Made by a program: the position numbers and the translations under genes. A stretch of 64,000 nucleotides of DNA. Source: UBA4874 sp002399435. GTDB taxonomy: Bacteria; Bacillota; Clostridia; Caldicoprobacterales; DTU083. Under the pieces are notes generated by a model that saw only the letters and a program-made list of their open reading frames with translations, made no database searches and was not told the DNA's origin. The stretch covers positions 136,024-200,023 of the forward strand of contig DAISGI010000001.1 of NCBI GenBank assembly GCA_036823195.1. The letters are read 5' to 3'. Positions 51,512 through 60,591 of the stretch are shown one piece after another; within the stretch, counting starts at the first letter, position 1, and every line of letters starts with the position of its first letter.

Positions 51512-51963
51512 CCAAAGAGACAGCGGTCTCCCATTCGGAAATCATGAAGTTGGCCAGAGAGCTGGGACATGCTCTGGCGCAGTCCCGGGAAATACTGGAC
51601 TACAGGGATGCGGAGAAAGAAATGGCAGACGACGAAGAAGCCAGCCATCTGATGCGGATTTACCGGAGAATATACCAGGAGCGGGCCCGACTGCAGGCCG
51701 ATCCGGGGAATAAAGCGAAGGAAATTGCAAATCTGTCGGATTCCCTGGAAAAAGCGGACAGGAAAAAGAGCGCCAATCCGCTGATTGCAAAGTACGATCA
51801 GACGGGAAATGCCTTTCAGGACCTGATCTATCAGATCAATCAGATCCTGAAATTTTATTGCATGGAGCCGGATGAGGCTTCCCAATTTGTGCCGGCAGGC
51901 GGCTGCAGGGGATGCAAAGGCTGTCCGAAAGTCCGGACAGGAATCAATATTCCTCCGTCATAA
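51508..51963 (+). CDS. YlbF/YmcA (Ric) family protein with C-terminal cysteine motif
   Basis: A 151-residue helical protein of the YlbF/YmcA family, regulators that in Bacillus form the RicA-RicF-RicT complex acting on RNase Y-dependent mRNA processing, competence and sporulation. The helical core (IMKLARELGHALAQSREILD, then EASHLMRIYRRIYQERARL) is followed by a tail with four cysteines, FYCMEPD and then CRGCKGCP. These could ligate an iron-sulfur cluster as reported for the Ric complex. Translational coupling to miaB matches Bacillus, where ymcA (ricA) follows the miaB gene. Confidence 0.82.
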   Translation: MTKETAVSHSEIMKLARELGHALAQSREILDYRDAEKEMADDEEASHLMRIYRRIYQERARLQADPGNKAKEIANLSDSLEKADRKKSANPLIAKYDQTGNAFQDLIYQINQILKFYCMEPDEASQFVPAGGCRGCKGCPKVRTGINIPPS

Positions 51964-53119
51964 AATTATTTTTGGGAGGGAAAAGTGCACTGAGGCTTGT
52001 CAGCACGCGTTCCTCCCTTTCCTCCCTGCATTTCAGACGCCCTTCCTCCAGGGAGAAATCAGCGGCACAGAAGCCCCAAAGCAATTGTGTAAGAGTGCGG
52101 ATATCCATTTGAACATCCGGTTCCTTCCCTGTGGCTGTGATGTTCAAAACGGAACTCTTTTCTTTCAGAAAATAGCATCCATTGTTGCTTTGAATCATCG
52201 GATCGGACACCCGGAGAACAAAAGGATCCCCGGAAAAGGGAATCCCGGACAAAGCGCCGATGATATTGTGGATTCTTCCCATGACGAAAGTTTCCTTTTC
52301 CAGCTTACCCCGTGAGTCCTTCATGGATAAATAGGTGGTATCCGCGGAAGGAGCTTTCCACGAAATCCGGCTTACCTGCCCCATATGATGAAAAGCCAGC
52401 CTGATCAAAGCTTCCTTTGCCTCCGGATTTTGATAGAGCAGCTCATGGATACAGAGTTCCTTATCACGAAGGGTATACAGGATATATCCGGTTGTGATAT
52501 TGTCCTTTAGATAGCGAAAGCCTATGCCGTGGTCCAGTTCCAGGTCCCGAAGAATCTTCTCCCAGTCATTCTGATTTCTTATTAAATAGCCGTGAAACCC
52601 CTTCATAAAATGCAGATAGCAATCAGACAGGGCCTTTATGTCGCAGATCTCCAATCTCTGATAGGTTCCGGTTATTTTGCCGGTATACTTCGGCTCTTCC
52701 ATTTCCCGATAGGTCAGCAGATCGTAGCAGATCTCCCACCCGTATTTTCGGTAGAAATCATATTGAAAAGGCAAAAGAACGGAACAATGGATATTGCGCT
52801 TCCGCAGTATCGTATCGGCATATTGCAGCAGCCGGGCTGCATAGCCTCTTCCCCGGTACTCCGGCCGGGTTGCAACTCCCACGATATAGCTTACGTCAAC
52901 CGGTCTGCCCCGAAGCTGCATCCGATAAGGCAGCAGCTGAAGACAGGAACAAACCCGGTTCCCCTCTACGGTAACCAATGTGTTTTTTGGCTTATAGCAA
53001 AAGTGAAAGAAAAAATCAACGAACTCCGGGCTGTCGTCAAAACAGTATGTCCATAAGTCCTGTACCTGTGAAGTTTCCTGATCCAGTGCCAGCCTTGTTA
53101 CGGTATGTTCGTTATCCAT
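51944..53119 (-). CDS. Eis-like GNAT N-acetyltransferase
   Basis: A 391-residue protein with a GNAT domain followed by a second acetyltransferase-like domain and an SCP2-type C-terminal domain, as in Eis enzymes. The acetyl-CoA loop is VGVATRPEYRGRGYAARLLQ near residue 75. SCP2-like residues lie near the end (NGCYFLKEKSSVLNITATG). ATG 53119 follows GGAGGTT. Its 3' end overlaps the convergent YlbF gene by 20 bases. Substrate unknown. Confidence 0.85.
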   Translation of the reverse strand: MDNEHTVTRLALDQETSQVQDLWTYCFDDSPEFVDFFFHFCYKPKNTLVTVEGNRVCSCLQLLPYRMQLRGRPVDVSYIVGVATRPEYRGRGYAARLLQYADTILRKRNIHCSVLLPFQYDFYRKYGWEICYDLLTYREMEEPKYTGKITGTYQRLEICDIKALSDCYLHFMKGFHGYLIRNQNDWEKILRDLELDHGIGFRYLKDNITTGYILYTLRDKELCIHELLYQNPEAKEALIRLAFHHMGQVSRISWKAPSADTTYLSMKDSRGKLEKETFVMGRIHNIIGALSGIPFSGDPFVLRVSDPMIQSNNGCYFLKEKSSVLNITATGKEPDVQMDIRTLTQLLWGFCAADFSLEEGRLKCREEREERVLTSLSALFPPKNNFMTEEY

Positions 53120-53193
53120 TGTAACCTCCTCCATTCTGCCGCTGTCTGTATGACAAGCCGGAATAAAAATGAACGCAAGCCTCCTGCCGCTTT

Positions 53194-54084
53194 TTATACA
53201 TAAAATCCAGTGTATTTTTTGATCATCCTTACCGGATGATAAGATTCCTTTGCCTTGCGCATTCCCAGAATGCCCATATCCTCTTCCCGATTGATGTAGG
53301 GAACCTGGGACCAGGCCTTTGCGGTAAACAGCTGATTTATAATTGGAAAGGAACCGTCATAATCCGTATTCGCCTTTTCAATATGTGTGACTGCCATATA
53401 GGGATTCAGCAGTTCCCCAAGGGTAAAAGCCTGTACCGAGCCATTGATGCGCAGCACGCCCCCGGTAACCTTCAGGGCTCGATAATTGGTTAAAATCTCA
53501 TATACGGCCTTCTTCTCTTCCAGGATGCTTTCATCCCCTTCCTTTCCGGAAATCCATACCAGCTCGGTGTCCAGACATTCGGAGAGGTTGGTGTCATTCA
53601 ATTCTTCATACTGATATTCATAGCTTTTCTTGAATTTGTTGACATGGTTTCGTTTCTGTCGGAACTTCTTTCCCTTCAGTTCGATTAATTCTTTCGTGGA
53701 ATAGACATAATCATAATTGCTGCGGTCTTCACAGAAGATCCATTTTCCAGGAAGAGCTTCTTCCAATTCCCTTTTGCGGTCTTCCGTAACGGCTTTCAGG
53801 ACCAGAGGAAATCCCTCACTGTGGAAATAGTCTGCCAGAGTCGGCAGAACTCGATCATAGGCTCTTTCCCCCATGTAAAGGGGACAAAAGGCATATGGAT
53901 ACCGATTGCGATATTTCGCCACAATACATAAATGATCCTGAATCACTGCATATTTCAATTGATCGGAAATTCTCCAGATAAACAAATCGGTAAAAGTGGA
54001 TTCTGAGCTTTCATAATTCCCGGCGGCAAAGTATTGGTCAAACAGGGCTTTATCCTTCAGTTCGATGTCCTTGAATGCTATCAC
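53194..54084 (-). CDS. DUF2156 (MprF/FemX-like acyltransferase domain) protein
   Basis: A 296-residue soluble protein of the DUF2156 family, related to the C-terminal aminoacyl-lipid transferase domain of MprF and to GNAT folds. The KGKKFRQKRNHVNKFKKSYE basic segment and GVLRINGSVQAFTLGELLN and YINREEDMGILGMRKAKESY are the usual conserved blocks. It starts at GTG 54084 after AGGAGGT. No membrane segment, so lipid aminoacylation is unlikely to occur as in MprF. Separate from cphA by a terminator. Confidence 0.85.
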   Translation of the reverse strand: MIAFKDIELKDKALFDQYFAAGNYESSESTFTDLFIWRISDQLKYAVIQDHLCIVAKYRNRYPYAFCPLYMGERAYDRVLPTLADYFHSEGFPLVLKAVTEDRKRELEEALPGKWIFCEDRSNYDYVYSTKELIELKGKKFRQKRNHVNKFKKSYEYQYEELNDTNLSECLDTELVWISGKEGDESILEEKKAVYEILTNYRALKVTGGVLRINGSVQAFTLGELLNPYMAVTHIEKANTDYDGSFPIINQLFTAKAWSQVPYINREEDMGILGMRKAKESYHPVRMIKKYTGFYV

Positions 54085-54132
54085 AAAGATACCTCCTATT
54101 CATCCTACCTCCTATTATAACACGCTTTTACA

Positions 54133-54159
54133 GGCTAAAACAAAAAGGGCCCTTTGGGA
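54133..54159 (-). terminator. Terminator after cphA
   Basis: An 11-bp stem AAAAGGGCCCT/AGGGCCCTTTT with a 5-base loop and, on the minus strand, a T-rich 3' side, 20 bases beyond the cphA stop. Confidence 0.85.
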
Positions 54160-54178
54160 GGGCCCTTTTCAACATCCA

Positions 54179-56830
54179 TCAGGCTTTTACCAGTGACATT
54201 TCAGAGGATTCCCGTTCTTTTACCCGGGCCTTTTTTGATGTCTCCTCATTGATTATTTTCATCAAGCCCTCCAGCTTCTCATAAAAAATCACTATGATAT
54301 CGCCGGCCATGGCGTGACTCATTGCATAGCAAAGTGCTTCTTCTTCCTTCCGGATCAAAGACACAGCACTTTTTGGAAGGCCTGCCGAAAGAACGCCGGA
54401 CAATAACAGTTCTGAAACTTCTCCCGGTTTGCGGCCTCTTAAGTCCTTGTCCTCCTTAATGATAATCCGGTCAAAAGACTTTCCGGCAATAAATCCTATT
54501 TTCTTTATGGCAGAATTCTCCCGATCCCCCGGGGCACCAATGATTCCAATCAGTCGGGATCCTCCCATCTTCCGGACGGCTTCTGTGGTCCTTTCGTATC
54601 CTGCAATATTATGTCCATAATCCACCACGACCCGGAAATCCTGGATATTAAAAATATTGAATCTTCCCGGATTATGGATTTCATCGCAGTAGAAAGAGGT
54701 CATGGCGCTTTCGGTAACGTGCAGCGGAATCTTCAGGGCATAGGCGGCACTGAAAGCTGCCAGCGCATTTTCGATATTATAAACCAGCTTCCCTCCGAAG
54801 GTTGCAGGGATCTGTTCCACCGACAGACTTTTCAGCAGTCCATTCCCCGTCGCAAGAGTAATATAATGATCCTTTAGGAAGACGGCGATCCCTCCTGCCG
54901 AAATATGCTTATGAACAATCAGGTTGTCTTCCTGCCGTGAAAAATAGATTACATTTGCCTTTGTCTGCTCGGCAGCCCGGACCACCAGGGGATCGTCTGC
55001 ATTCAGGACGGCATACCCGTTACTTTTGACGGCTTCCACAACCAACGACTTTACATGAAGCAGATCTTCCAGAGTTTCCACTCCATCCAGGCCCAGATGA
55101 TCTTCACTGATATTGGTCAGGACTCCGACATCTGCCAGATCATATCCCAGGCCGGAACGGATCAATCCTCCGCGGGCCGTCTCCAGAACGGCTGCATCCA
55201 CTGCCTTGTCTGTCAGGATGATTTGAGCGCTTTCCGGACCGGTTGTGTCTCCTTTCAGGATACACTGGTCATTGATGTAAATACCACCTGTTGTTGTCAT
55301 TCCAACGGTTTGACCGTAGGATTTCAGAATATGTGCTATCATTCTGGTTGTGGTTGTCTTTCCATTGGTCCCGGTAACCGAGACAATGGGGATGGAATGT
55401 CTGCTTCCATATGGGAAAAGCATATCCACGATGGCGTTTCCAACCTTTCTTGGCTCTCCCCTGGATGGGAACAGATGCATCCGGATACCGGGGGAGGCAT
55501 TGACTTCGAGGATGGCTCCCTGTCCGTGCAGCAGTGGTTTGCTGATATTGGCACATGCGATATCCACCCCGGCGATGTCCAGTCCAAGAATTCTCGCTGC
55601 CCGGATGGCGAGTTCCTGATTGTACGGATGTATTTTTTCCGTGCAGTCCATGGCTTCTCCGCCTGTGCTGAGATTTCCATTGGCTTTGACGAAAATCCGT
55701 ACTCCCTCCCTTGGAATGCTGGCCGGGGAGTATCCCTGTTTTTTTAATACATTCTGACTGATTTCGTCGATGGTAATTTTGCTAAGGGGCTTTTCATGAC
55801 CGGTGCCCCGCCTTTCATCCCTGTTTTTCCGTTCCACCAGTTCGGCTACAGTATGCCTTCCGTCGCCCATGACAAAGGCAGGCATCCGGAGAGACACGGC
55901 GGATACCTGATCCCCTACGACCAGTACCCGATAATCCTTGCCTTTCACAAATTCCTCCACCAAAACGTTTTCATTGATTTTGGCTGCAATGGGAAATGCC
56001 TCTGCAACTTCTTCCGGAGACTGAATGTTCACGGACACTCCTTTCCCCTGGTTTCCATTGACTGGTTTGATTACCACGGGCCATCCGATTTCCCTGGCTG
56101 CATTTATGGCTTCTTCTGCTGTGAGACAGACAATTCCCCTTGGAACAGCGATCCCTGCCTGTCTGAGCAGTTCCTTGGTTACGGCTTTGTCACAGGCCAT
56201 GTCTGCTGAAATGCAGCTGGTACTGTCTGACAGGGTTCCTTCTATTTTTTTATTGAATTTTCCATATCCCAGCTGGATAATGCATCCCTTTCCAATTCTT
56301 GTTACTGGAATGCCTCTGTCCACAGCGGCATTGACAATAGCCTGCGTACTGGGCCCAAGTCCATAACGGAACATCAATTCCCGTATTTGCTTCAATTTGG
56401 GATTCAAATCAAACGGTTCCCCGGAACAAAGGGCATTTGCCATCTGAACAGCCACTTTTCCTGCTTCCAGACCGGAATGCTCTTCCTGGTAAGCAAACAC
56501 GACCGTATAACAACTGCTATCTCTGATTTGCCTTGCCCTGCCGAATGAGACGGATTGACCGACAAGATTCAGAATCTCCAATGTACTGTGTTCAATAACA
56601 TGGGCCAGATAAGTCCCTTCCTCCAGCCTTTTTTGAAATCCGCCCTCAAAGCCAAGTGAACAATGATGAGAGCGAAGTCCAGGCAGCAATTCCAGAATCC
56701 GCTCATTGAAGTCACCGATTTGTACGGTTGGAATATCACTCCATTCCTCCAAATCAACAATTATTTTGATTACTTTTTGATGGCTGTATATATTTCGCCC
56801 TGAATAGGCTTTCCATTCACGTATCTGCAA
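54179..56830 (-). CDS. cphA: Cyanophycin synthetase
   Basis: An 883-residue enzyme that polymerises aspartate and arginine into cyanophycin. The N-terminal domain is followed by an ATP-grasp module (WPVVIKPVNGNQGKGVSVNI, then LEVNASPGIRMHLFPSRGEP) and a Mur-ligase-like module with the P-loop SVTGTNGKTTTTRMIAHIL and NISEDHLGLDG. Length is typical for CphA1. It begins at TTG 56830 with AGGAGGT eight bases upstream, which itself encodes the last residues of cphB. Translationally coupled to cphB, terminator behind. Confidence 0.96.
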   Translation of the reverse strand: MQIREWKAYSGRNIYSHQKVIKIIVDLEEWSDIPTVQIGDFNERILELLPGLRSHHCSLGFEGGFQKRLEEGTYLAHVIEHSTLEILNLVGQSVSFGRARQIRDSSCYTVVFAYQEEHSGLEAGKVAVQMANALCSGEPFDLNPKLKQIRELMFRYGLGPSTQAIVNAAVDRGIPVTRIGKGCIIQLGYGKFNKKIEGTLSDSTSCISADMACDKAVTKELLRQAGIAVPRGIVCLTAEEAINAAREIGWPVVIKPVNGNQGKGVSVNIQSPEEVAEAFPIAAKINENVLVEEFVKGKDYRVLVVGDQVSAVSLRMPAFVMGDGRHTVAELVERKNRDERRGTGHEKPLSKITIDEISQNVLKKQGYSPASIPREGVRIFVKANGNLSTGGEAMDCTEKIHPYNQELAIRAARILGLDIAGVDIACANISKPLLHGQGAILEVNASPGIRMHLFPSRGEPRKVGNAIVDMLFPYGSRHSIPIVSVTGTNGKTTTTRMIAHILKSYGQTVGMTTTGGIYINDQCILKGDTTGPESAQIILTDKAVDAAVLETARGGLIRSGLGYDLADVGVLTNISEDHLGLDGVETLEDLLHVKSLVVEAVKSNGYAVLNADDPLVVRAAEQTKANVIYFSRQEDNLIVHKHISAGGIAVFLKDHYITLATGNGLLKSLSVEQIPATFGGKLVYNIENALAAFSAAYALKIPLHVTESAMTSFYCDEIHNPGRFNIFNIQDFRVVVDYGHNIAGYERTTEAVRKMGGSRLIGIIGAPGDRENSAIKKIGFIAGKSFDRIIIKEDKDLRGRKPGEVSELLLSGVLSAGLPKSAVSLIRKEEEALCYAMSHAMAGDIIVIFYEKLEGLMKIINEETSKKARVKERESSEMSLVKA

Positions 56831-56836
56831 AAGAAT

Positions 56837-57646
56837 TTACCTCCTTAAGATAGGGATACGGTTTCGTATATCAAATTCATATCCATGAGGAAGAATATGA
56901 AGGGTAACATCGGTCAGTGCCAGAATATCATCCGGGTAGGATTCGGAAACATTGGTATGGCTTAAGTGAACCCCGTCCAGAATCGTAACGGCATTGGAAC
57001 CGATTACTTCAAAGGTCTCGTCCGGATAAACCACGATGGCTGTGTCTTCATCAATCCCGATTCCAAGGATATAGGGATTTTGTGCAACGGCTGCCAGGAG
57101 TCTCCCGGTCCTGCCTCTCTGTGCAAAATGCTGGTCAATGACGACACCACTTAGAAAACCCAGGCCAGGAGCCATTTTGACCGTGCATTTTTTTGGCGCC
57201 TGATCGTCATTTCCAGAAGTAATCATCACTTCGCTGATGGCGGACGCACCGGCACTGGTCCCTGCAAGAATCAGCCCATCGGAAAAAGCCTCCTTCAGGA
57301 ACCAGTCCGTTTTGGTTCCGCCAATCAAACTGGTAATCTTCAGCTGATCCCCTCCGGTAAAAAATACGCATGTCGCACCTTCCAAACGCTGCAGTGTTGC
57401 CGGATCATCGGCATCTTCCCGCGTTTCAATATGCAATGCCTCAACGTTCGAAACATGTAATCGGGAAAACAGCTTTTTATATTCCTTACCTACTTTTGAT
57501 GGAAATTCCGTTGCGACGGTCAAAACAACGATTTTACCCTCCTCTTCCCCGGAAAGCTCGGCAACTTTTGTGAGAATGGTGCAGTCTTTCTCCTTGTCTT
57601 CTGCACCTCCTATAATGATAAGTGTTCCTTTTCTATGCCCTTCCAT
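56837..57646 (-). CDS. cphB: Cyanophycinase
   Basis: A 269-residue S51-family serine exopeptidase that releases beta-Asp-Arg dipeptides from cyanophycin. The nucleophile is in LAGTSAGASAISEVMI; FFTGGDQLKITSLIGG and GIGIDEDTAIVV are other conserved blocks. ATG 57646 follows AGGAGGTTCAG. It precedes cphA by 6 bases, so synthesis and breakdown are expressed together, as in clostridial cyanophycin operons. No isoaspartyl dipeptidase of the IadA type is adjacent. Confidence 0.95.
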   Translation of the reverse strand: MEGHRKGTLIIIGGAEDKEKDCTILTKVAELSGEEEGKIVVLTVATEFPSKVGKEYKKLFSRLHVSNVEALHIETREDADDPATLQRLEGATCVFFTGGDQLKITSLIGGTKTDWFLKEAFSDGLILAGTSAGASAISEVMITSGNDDQAPKKCTVKMAPGLGFLSGVVIDQHFAQRGRTGRLLAAVAQNPYILGIGIDEDTAIVVYPDETFEVIGSNAVTILDGVHLSHTNVSESYPDDILALTDVTLHILPHGYEFDIRNRIPILRR

Positions 57647-57740
57647 TCTGAACCTCCTGTTTTGATACATATATTCTTCCAGAAAGGCAGCGGCTTTATA
57701 CTTGAATTGGGAAAATATAGGATAATGTCAAACAAGTACG

Positions 57741-57768
57741 AAAAAGGAGCACCGTTTTTGGGTACTCC
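57741..57768 (-). terminator. Terminator downstream of the 57858 membrane protein gene
   Basis: GGAGCACC/GGTACTCC stem (one wobble) with a 7-base loop; on the minus strand it is followed by five T residues. Confidence 0.75.
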
Positions 57769-57805
57769 TCCATGATTCAAAATATACTATTTGTCCGGAT
57801 TCCAA

Positions 57806-57857
57806 TCGGGAACTTCCATTCAAAGCTTCCATCGGGAACTTCCATTCGGAACTTCCA
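57806..57857. repeat. 13-bp tandem repeat, four units
   Basis: Four consecutive 13-base units, on the plus strand TCGGGAACTTCCA (57806-57818), TTCAAAGCTTCCA, TCGGGAACTTCCA and TTCGGAACTTCCA (to 57857). The array abuts the stop codon of the minus-strand membrane protein gene and lies before its terminator. Confidence 0.92.
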
Positions 57858-58370
57858 CTAACTGTCTCGTTTGGATAGCTCGCCCCGCATTGCGTTCTTT
57901 TTCTGAATGGATTCCAGAATTTTTTTTCTCCTCCGTATCCCGTCCAGATAGCTGACGCCGGATACGACCGGAAACATCAGGATAAATACAATGGCAATAT
58001 AGGGCATGACATTCTCAAATGCCACAAACAGTTTGACATAGGGAATCAACCAGCATCGCAAAGCGATTTCAATTGGTTGATAGATCAACGACCCAACATA
58101 CAATAGAATGCCGGGAATGGATGCAATCAATCCGGAAAGAAAGCCTTTCGTCTTCCGGAATGTACCTCTCTTTAAATCATTTTGACCATAATAGCTGGCA
58201 TCCGCATAGATCACCACCCAGAATAGGAAGATAAAGAAGAGGCCCATGGCCCATTGGTAGATCTTGTTTTTTGGAAAAATACTGAATAACAGCAGATAAA
58301 GAAACAATTGTATCACCGTCATCAACGCATGGGTGGCCAGCAGTTTCCGTCCGAATTTCCCGTATCCCAT
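57858..58370 (-). CDS. Four-helix membrane protein of unknown function
   Basis: A 170-residue membrane protein with four hydrophobic segments (ALMTVIQLFLYLLLFSIFP, QWAMGLFFIFLFWVVIYAD, GLIASIPGILLYVGSLIYQ, MPYIAIVFILMFPVVSGVSY) and a basic C-terminus. I do not recognise a family. It has its own terminator; the gap to the 5-FTHF cyclo-ligase gene is 108 bases. Its position next to cphBA is suggestive only. Confidence 0.8.
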   Translation of the reverse strand: MGYGKFGRKLLATHALMTVIQLFLYLLLFSIFPKNKIYQWAMGLFFIFLFWVVIYADASYYGQNDLKRGTFRKTKGFLSGLIASIPGILLYVGSLIYQPIEIALRCWLIPYVKLFVAFENVMPYIAIVFILMFPVVSGVSYLDGIRRRKKILESIQKKNAMRGELSKRDS

Positions 58371-58478
58371 ATAAGGTTCTCCCCTTTTTTCTTGTCTGTA
58401 AACAACAACTTTTCAATTCCATTCTATTTTACACGAAAACGGGACGGATTTCCAGTGGTGATTGCTGCTGTTTTCCTG

Positions 58479-59048
58479 CTATTTCCTCCCGATCCGATCG
58501 GAATCCGTTATAATTCCATCCATTGGTACGTCAAATGGATCCGCCGGCAGTTGATCCACCAGTTGAAAGGCAAAACCAACCCCGATTTTCGCAGCGTCCC
58601 CGCGCATTTTCGGAAGAAAACGGTCATAATAACCGGCACCGTATCCCAATCGGTTGAAATGCCGGTCAAATGCCAGACCCGGGATGACGGCCAGATCGAT
58701 TTCCTCCACACGTATCTGCCTCTGCAAATGCTTTGGAGGTTCCGGAATTCCCCAATGGCCAGGCGTCAGCTCGTCAGGACTTTTTATTTCGCAGGGCAGG
58801 ATTTGTACTTCATTGGGTAAGCACACCGGCACAGCGACCCGTTTGCCTGCCTCCAGTGCCGTCCGGATCAGACCCATCGTATCTGCTTCACTGCGAAAAC
58901 TTGCGTATGTCAGGATAATCGTTGCCTTTTGATACGCATCCAGAGCAGTCAGATGTCTTTCAATGGATTGACTCCTGGATTGCCTTTCCTTATCTGAAAT
59001 CCGATTCCTTGCGAAAACCATGGCTCGCCTGATTTCCTGCTTGCTCAT
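58479..59048 (-). CDS. 5-formyltetrahydrofolate cyclo-ligase
   Basis: A 189-residue enzyme that converts 5-formyl-THF to 5,10-methenyl-THF with ATP. The N-terminal SKQEIRRAMVFARNRIS with basic nucleotide-binding residues and the C-terminal GYGAGYYDRFLPKM loop are diagnostic. It overlaps the upstream alr gene by four bases, so the pair is co-translated. Confidence 0.94.
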   Translation of the reverse strand: MSKQEIRRAMVFARNRISDKERQSRSQSIERHLTALDAYQKATIILTYASFRSEADTMGLIRTALEAGKRVAVPVCLPNEVQILPCEIKSPDELTPGHWGIPEPPKHLQRQIRVEEIDLAVIPGLAFDRHFNRLGYGAGYYDRFLPKMRGDAAKIGVGFAFQLVDQLPADPFDVPMDGIITDSDRIGRK

Positions 59049-60184
59049 TTCCTGCCTTCCTGAGAATGGATATAAAGTCTTGGCACTCTTTCACTGATGG
59101 AAGTCAGGATTTCATAGGAAATGGTTCCACATAAATCTGCCAGGTCATCCGCCGTAATGGCTTCTCCATCCTGTTCTCCAATAAGGATGACCGGATCTCC
59201 TGTAACAACTCCCGGTATGTCGGTAATGTCCACCATGGTCTGATCCATACAGATCCGTCCAACCACCGGCGCCCGTTTTCCATGGATCAGAACGCTTCCA
59301 CGGTTGCTCAGCAGCCGGTTGTAGCCATCTGCATATCCCACCGGCAGGGTTGCAATTGTTCTTGTATCCTGCGCAACGTAAGTCCTTCCATAGCTGATGC
59401 TGCATCCCGCCTCCACCGTTTTCATATGGACAATCCGGGTTTCCCATTGTAATACGGGCAGAAGCCGGAACTTCTCCTTTCGTCCGTCAGCCGGAAATGG
59501 AGAGTAGCCATACATGCTGATCCCGCCTCTTACCAGATTGTAGTTGGCATCCGGAAACCGGAAAATCCCGGCGCTGTTGGAGGCATGAACCGTACGTGGA
59601 GGAAACCCGCTCTTTTGCAGGAACTGGATCATGAGACGAAACTTTTTGATTTGCTCCCGGGTAAAGGCAGGATCCTCTTCGTCAGCCGAAGCAAAATGGG
59701 TAAAGGCTCCTTCGACGGACAGATTCTTCATGCTTTTCATTTCGTCTGCCGCATCCTGCAGCTCCTTCCGGCTCCGAAAACCAATTCGGCCCATTCCGGT
59801 ATCCAGCTTCAGATGGATCTTTGCTGTTTTCCCTGCTTTTTTTGCCGCCTGATTCAGAAAACGGGCTGTGGAAAGGGACGGTACTGCCTGGGTCAGCCCA
59901 TATTGAAGAACCGTTGCGCATTGTTCTTTATCAATTTCCCCCAGGACCAGGATCGGTGTGGAAATCCCCGCTTCCCTTAATTCCGCTCCTTCTTCCGGCA
60001 GGGCAACGCCTAATTGGGAGGCACCGGCTGCAATGGCACCGGCTGCAATTTCCCTTGCACCATGGCCATAGGCGTTTGCCTTGACAATCGCCATAAACTC
60101 GGTGTCCGGTGAAATCAGGGATCGCAGGCCCTGTATATTATGTTTCAGTCTCGACAGATCAATTCGTGCAATGGTTGGTCTCAT
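59045..60184 (-). CDS. alr: Alanine racemase
   Basis: A 379-residue fold-type III PLP enzyme producing D-alanine for peptidoglycan. The PLP Lys lies in AIVKANAYGHGAREIA near residue 35, the catalytic Tyr in CSISYGRTYVAQDTR near residue 270, and MGRIGFRSRKEL and RVGRICMDQTMVDIT-type segments match. A perfect in-frame 15-bp duplication near the N-terminus gives AAGAI-AAGAS, a small helix extension. First gene of alr plus 5-FTHF cyclo-ligase. Confidence 0.96.
   Translation of the reverse strand: MRPTIARIDLSRLKHNIQGLRSLISPDTEFMAIVKANAYGHGAREIAAGAIAAGASQLGVALPEEGAELREAGISTPILVLGEIDKEQCATVLQYGLTQAVPSLSTARFLNQAAKKAGKTAKIHLKLDTGMGRIGFRSRKELQDAADEMKSMKNLSVEGAFTHFASADEEDPAFTREQIKKFRLMIQFLQKSGFPPRTVHASNSAGIFRFPDANYNLVRGGISMYGYSPFPADGRKEKFRLLPVLQWETRIVHMKTVEAGCSISYGRTYVAQDTRTIATLPVGYADGYNRLLSNRGSVLIHGKRAPVVGRICMDQTMVDITDIPGVVTGDPVILIGEQDGEAITADDLADLCGTISYEILTSISERVPRLYIHSQEGRK
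60020..60049. repeat. 15-bp perfect tandem duplication inside alr
   Basis: GGCACCGGCTGCAAT occurs at 60020-60034 and again at 60035-60049 (plus strand). The frame is kept. Confidence 0.9.
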
Positions 60185-60376
60185 ATTATTTCGTTTTCCT
60201 CCTATAGGGCATACCCCATGGAGAAAGCTTTCCGAACTCCCCCATGACCCTAAGCTGATATTGTATTTATTCTATACCATAATTTTCGCGAACTCAAGAT
60301 CAACGGACATGGAAAGCAAGTGAAATGTAAAAGGAAATCAAGTACTAAAGGGAAAGCAAGTATTAAAGGAAAGAAG

Positions 60377-60410
60377 AAAAAAGGAAGGGCGTGGCAAGCC
60401 ATGTCCTTCC
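60377..60410 (-). terminator. Terminator after the DUF1540 gene
   Basis: An interrupted GGAAGG/CCTTCC plus TGGC/GCCA stem followed on the minus strand by six T residues, 8 bases past the stop. The 233-base gap between alr and this gene (60185-60417) holds nothing else I can identify. Confidence 0.7.
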
Positions 60411-60417
60411 CTGAAAC

Positions 60418-60591
60418 TTATTCCTGAATATAAGTGGAACAGTCTGTTTCTGTGGTGTTCTGTGCGTGTGGCGGCTGTATTTCGATTTCTGCTGCCTGGC
60501 AGTAATCTCCGGGTTTATGATAATAACAGGAGTTTACCACGCATTTGACGCCCTGCAGATGCTGCTCTGTTTTTTCCGATTTTCCATACAT
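60418..60591 (-). CDS. DUF1540 domain protein
   Basis: A 57-residue protein of the DUF1540 family with four cysteines (KCVVNSCYYHKPGDYCQA and TETDCSTYIQE) that suggest metal binding. Family members are small, widespread in spore-forming clostridia and of unknown function. ATG 60591 is preceded by GAGGAGG, so the longer hydrophobic N-terminal reading is rejected. It has its own terminator. Confidence 0.85.
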   Translation of the reverse strand: MYGKSEKTEQHLQGVKCVVNSCYYHKPGDYCQAAEIEIQPPHAQNTTETDCSTYIQE

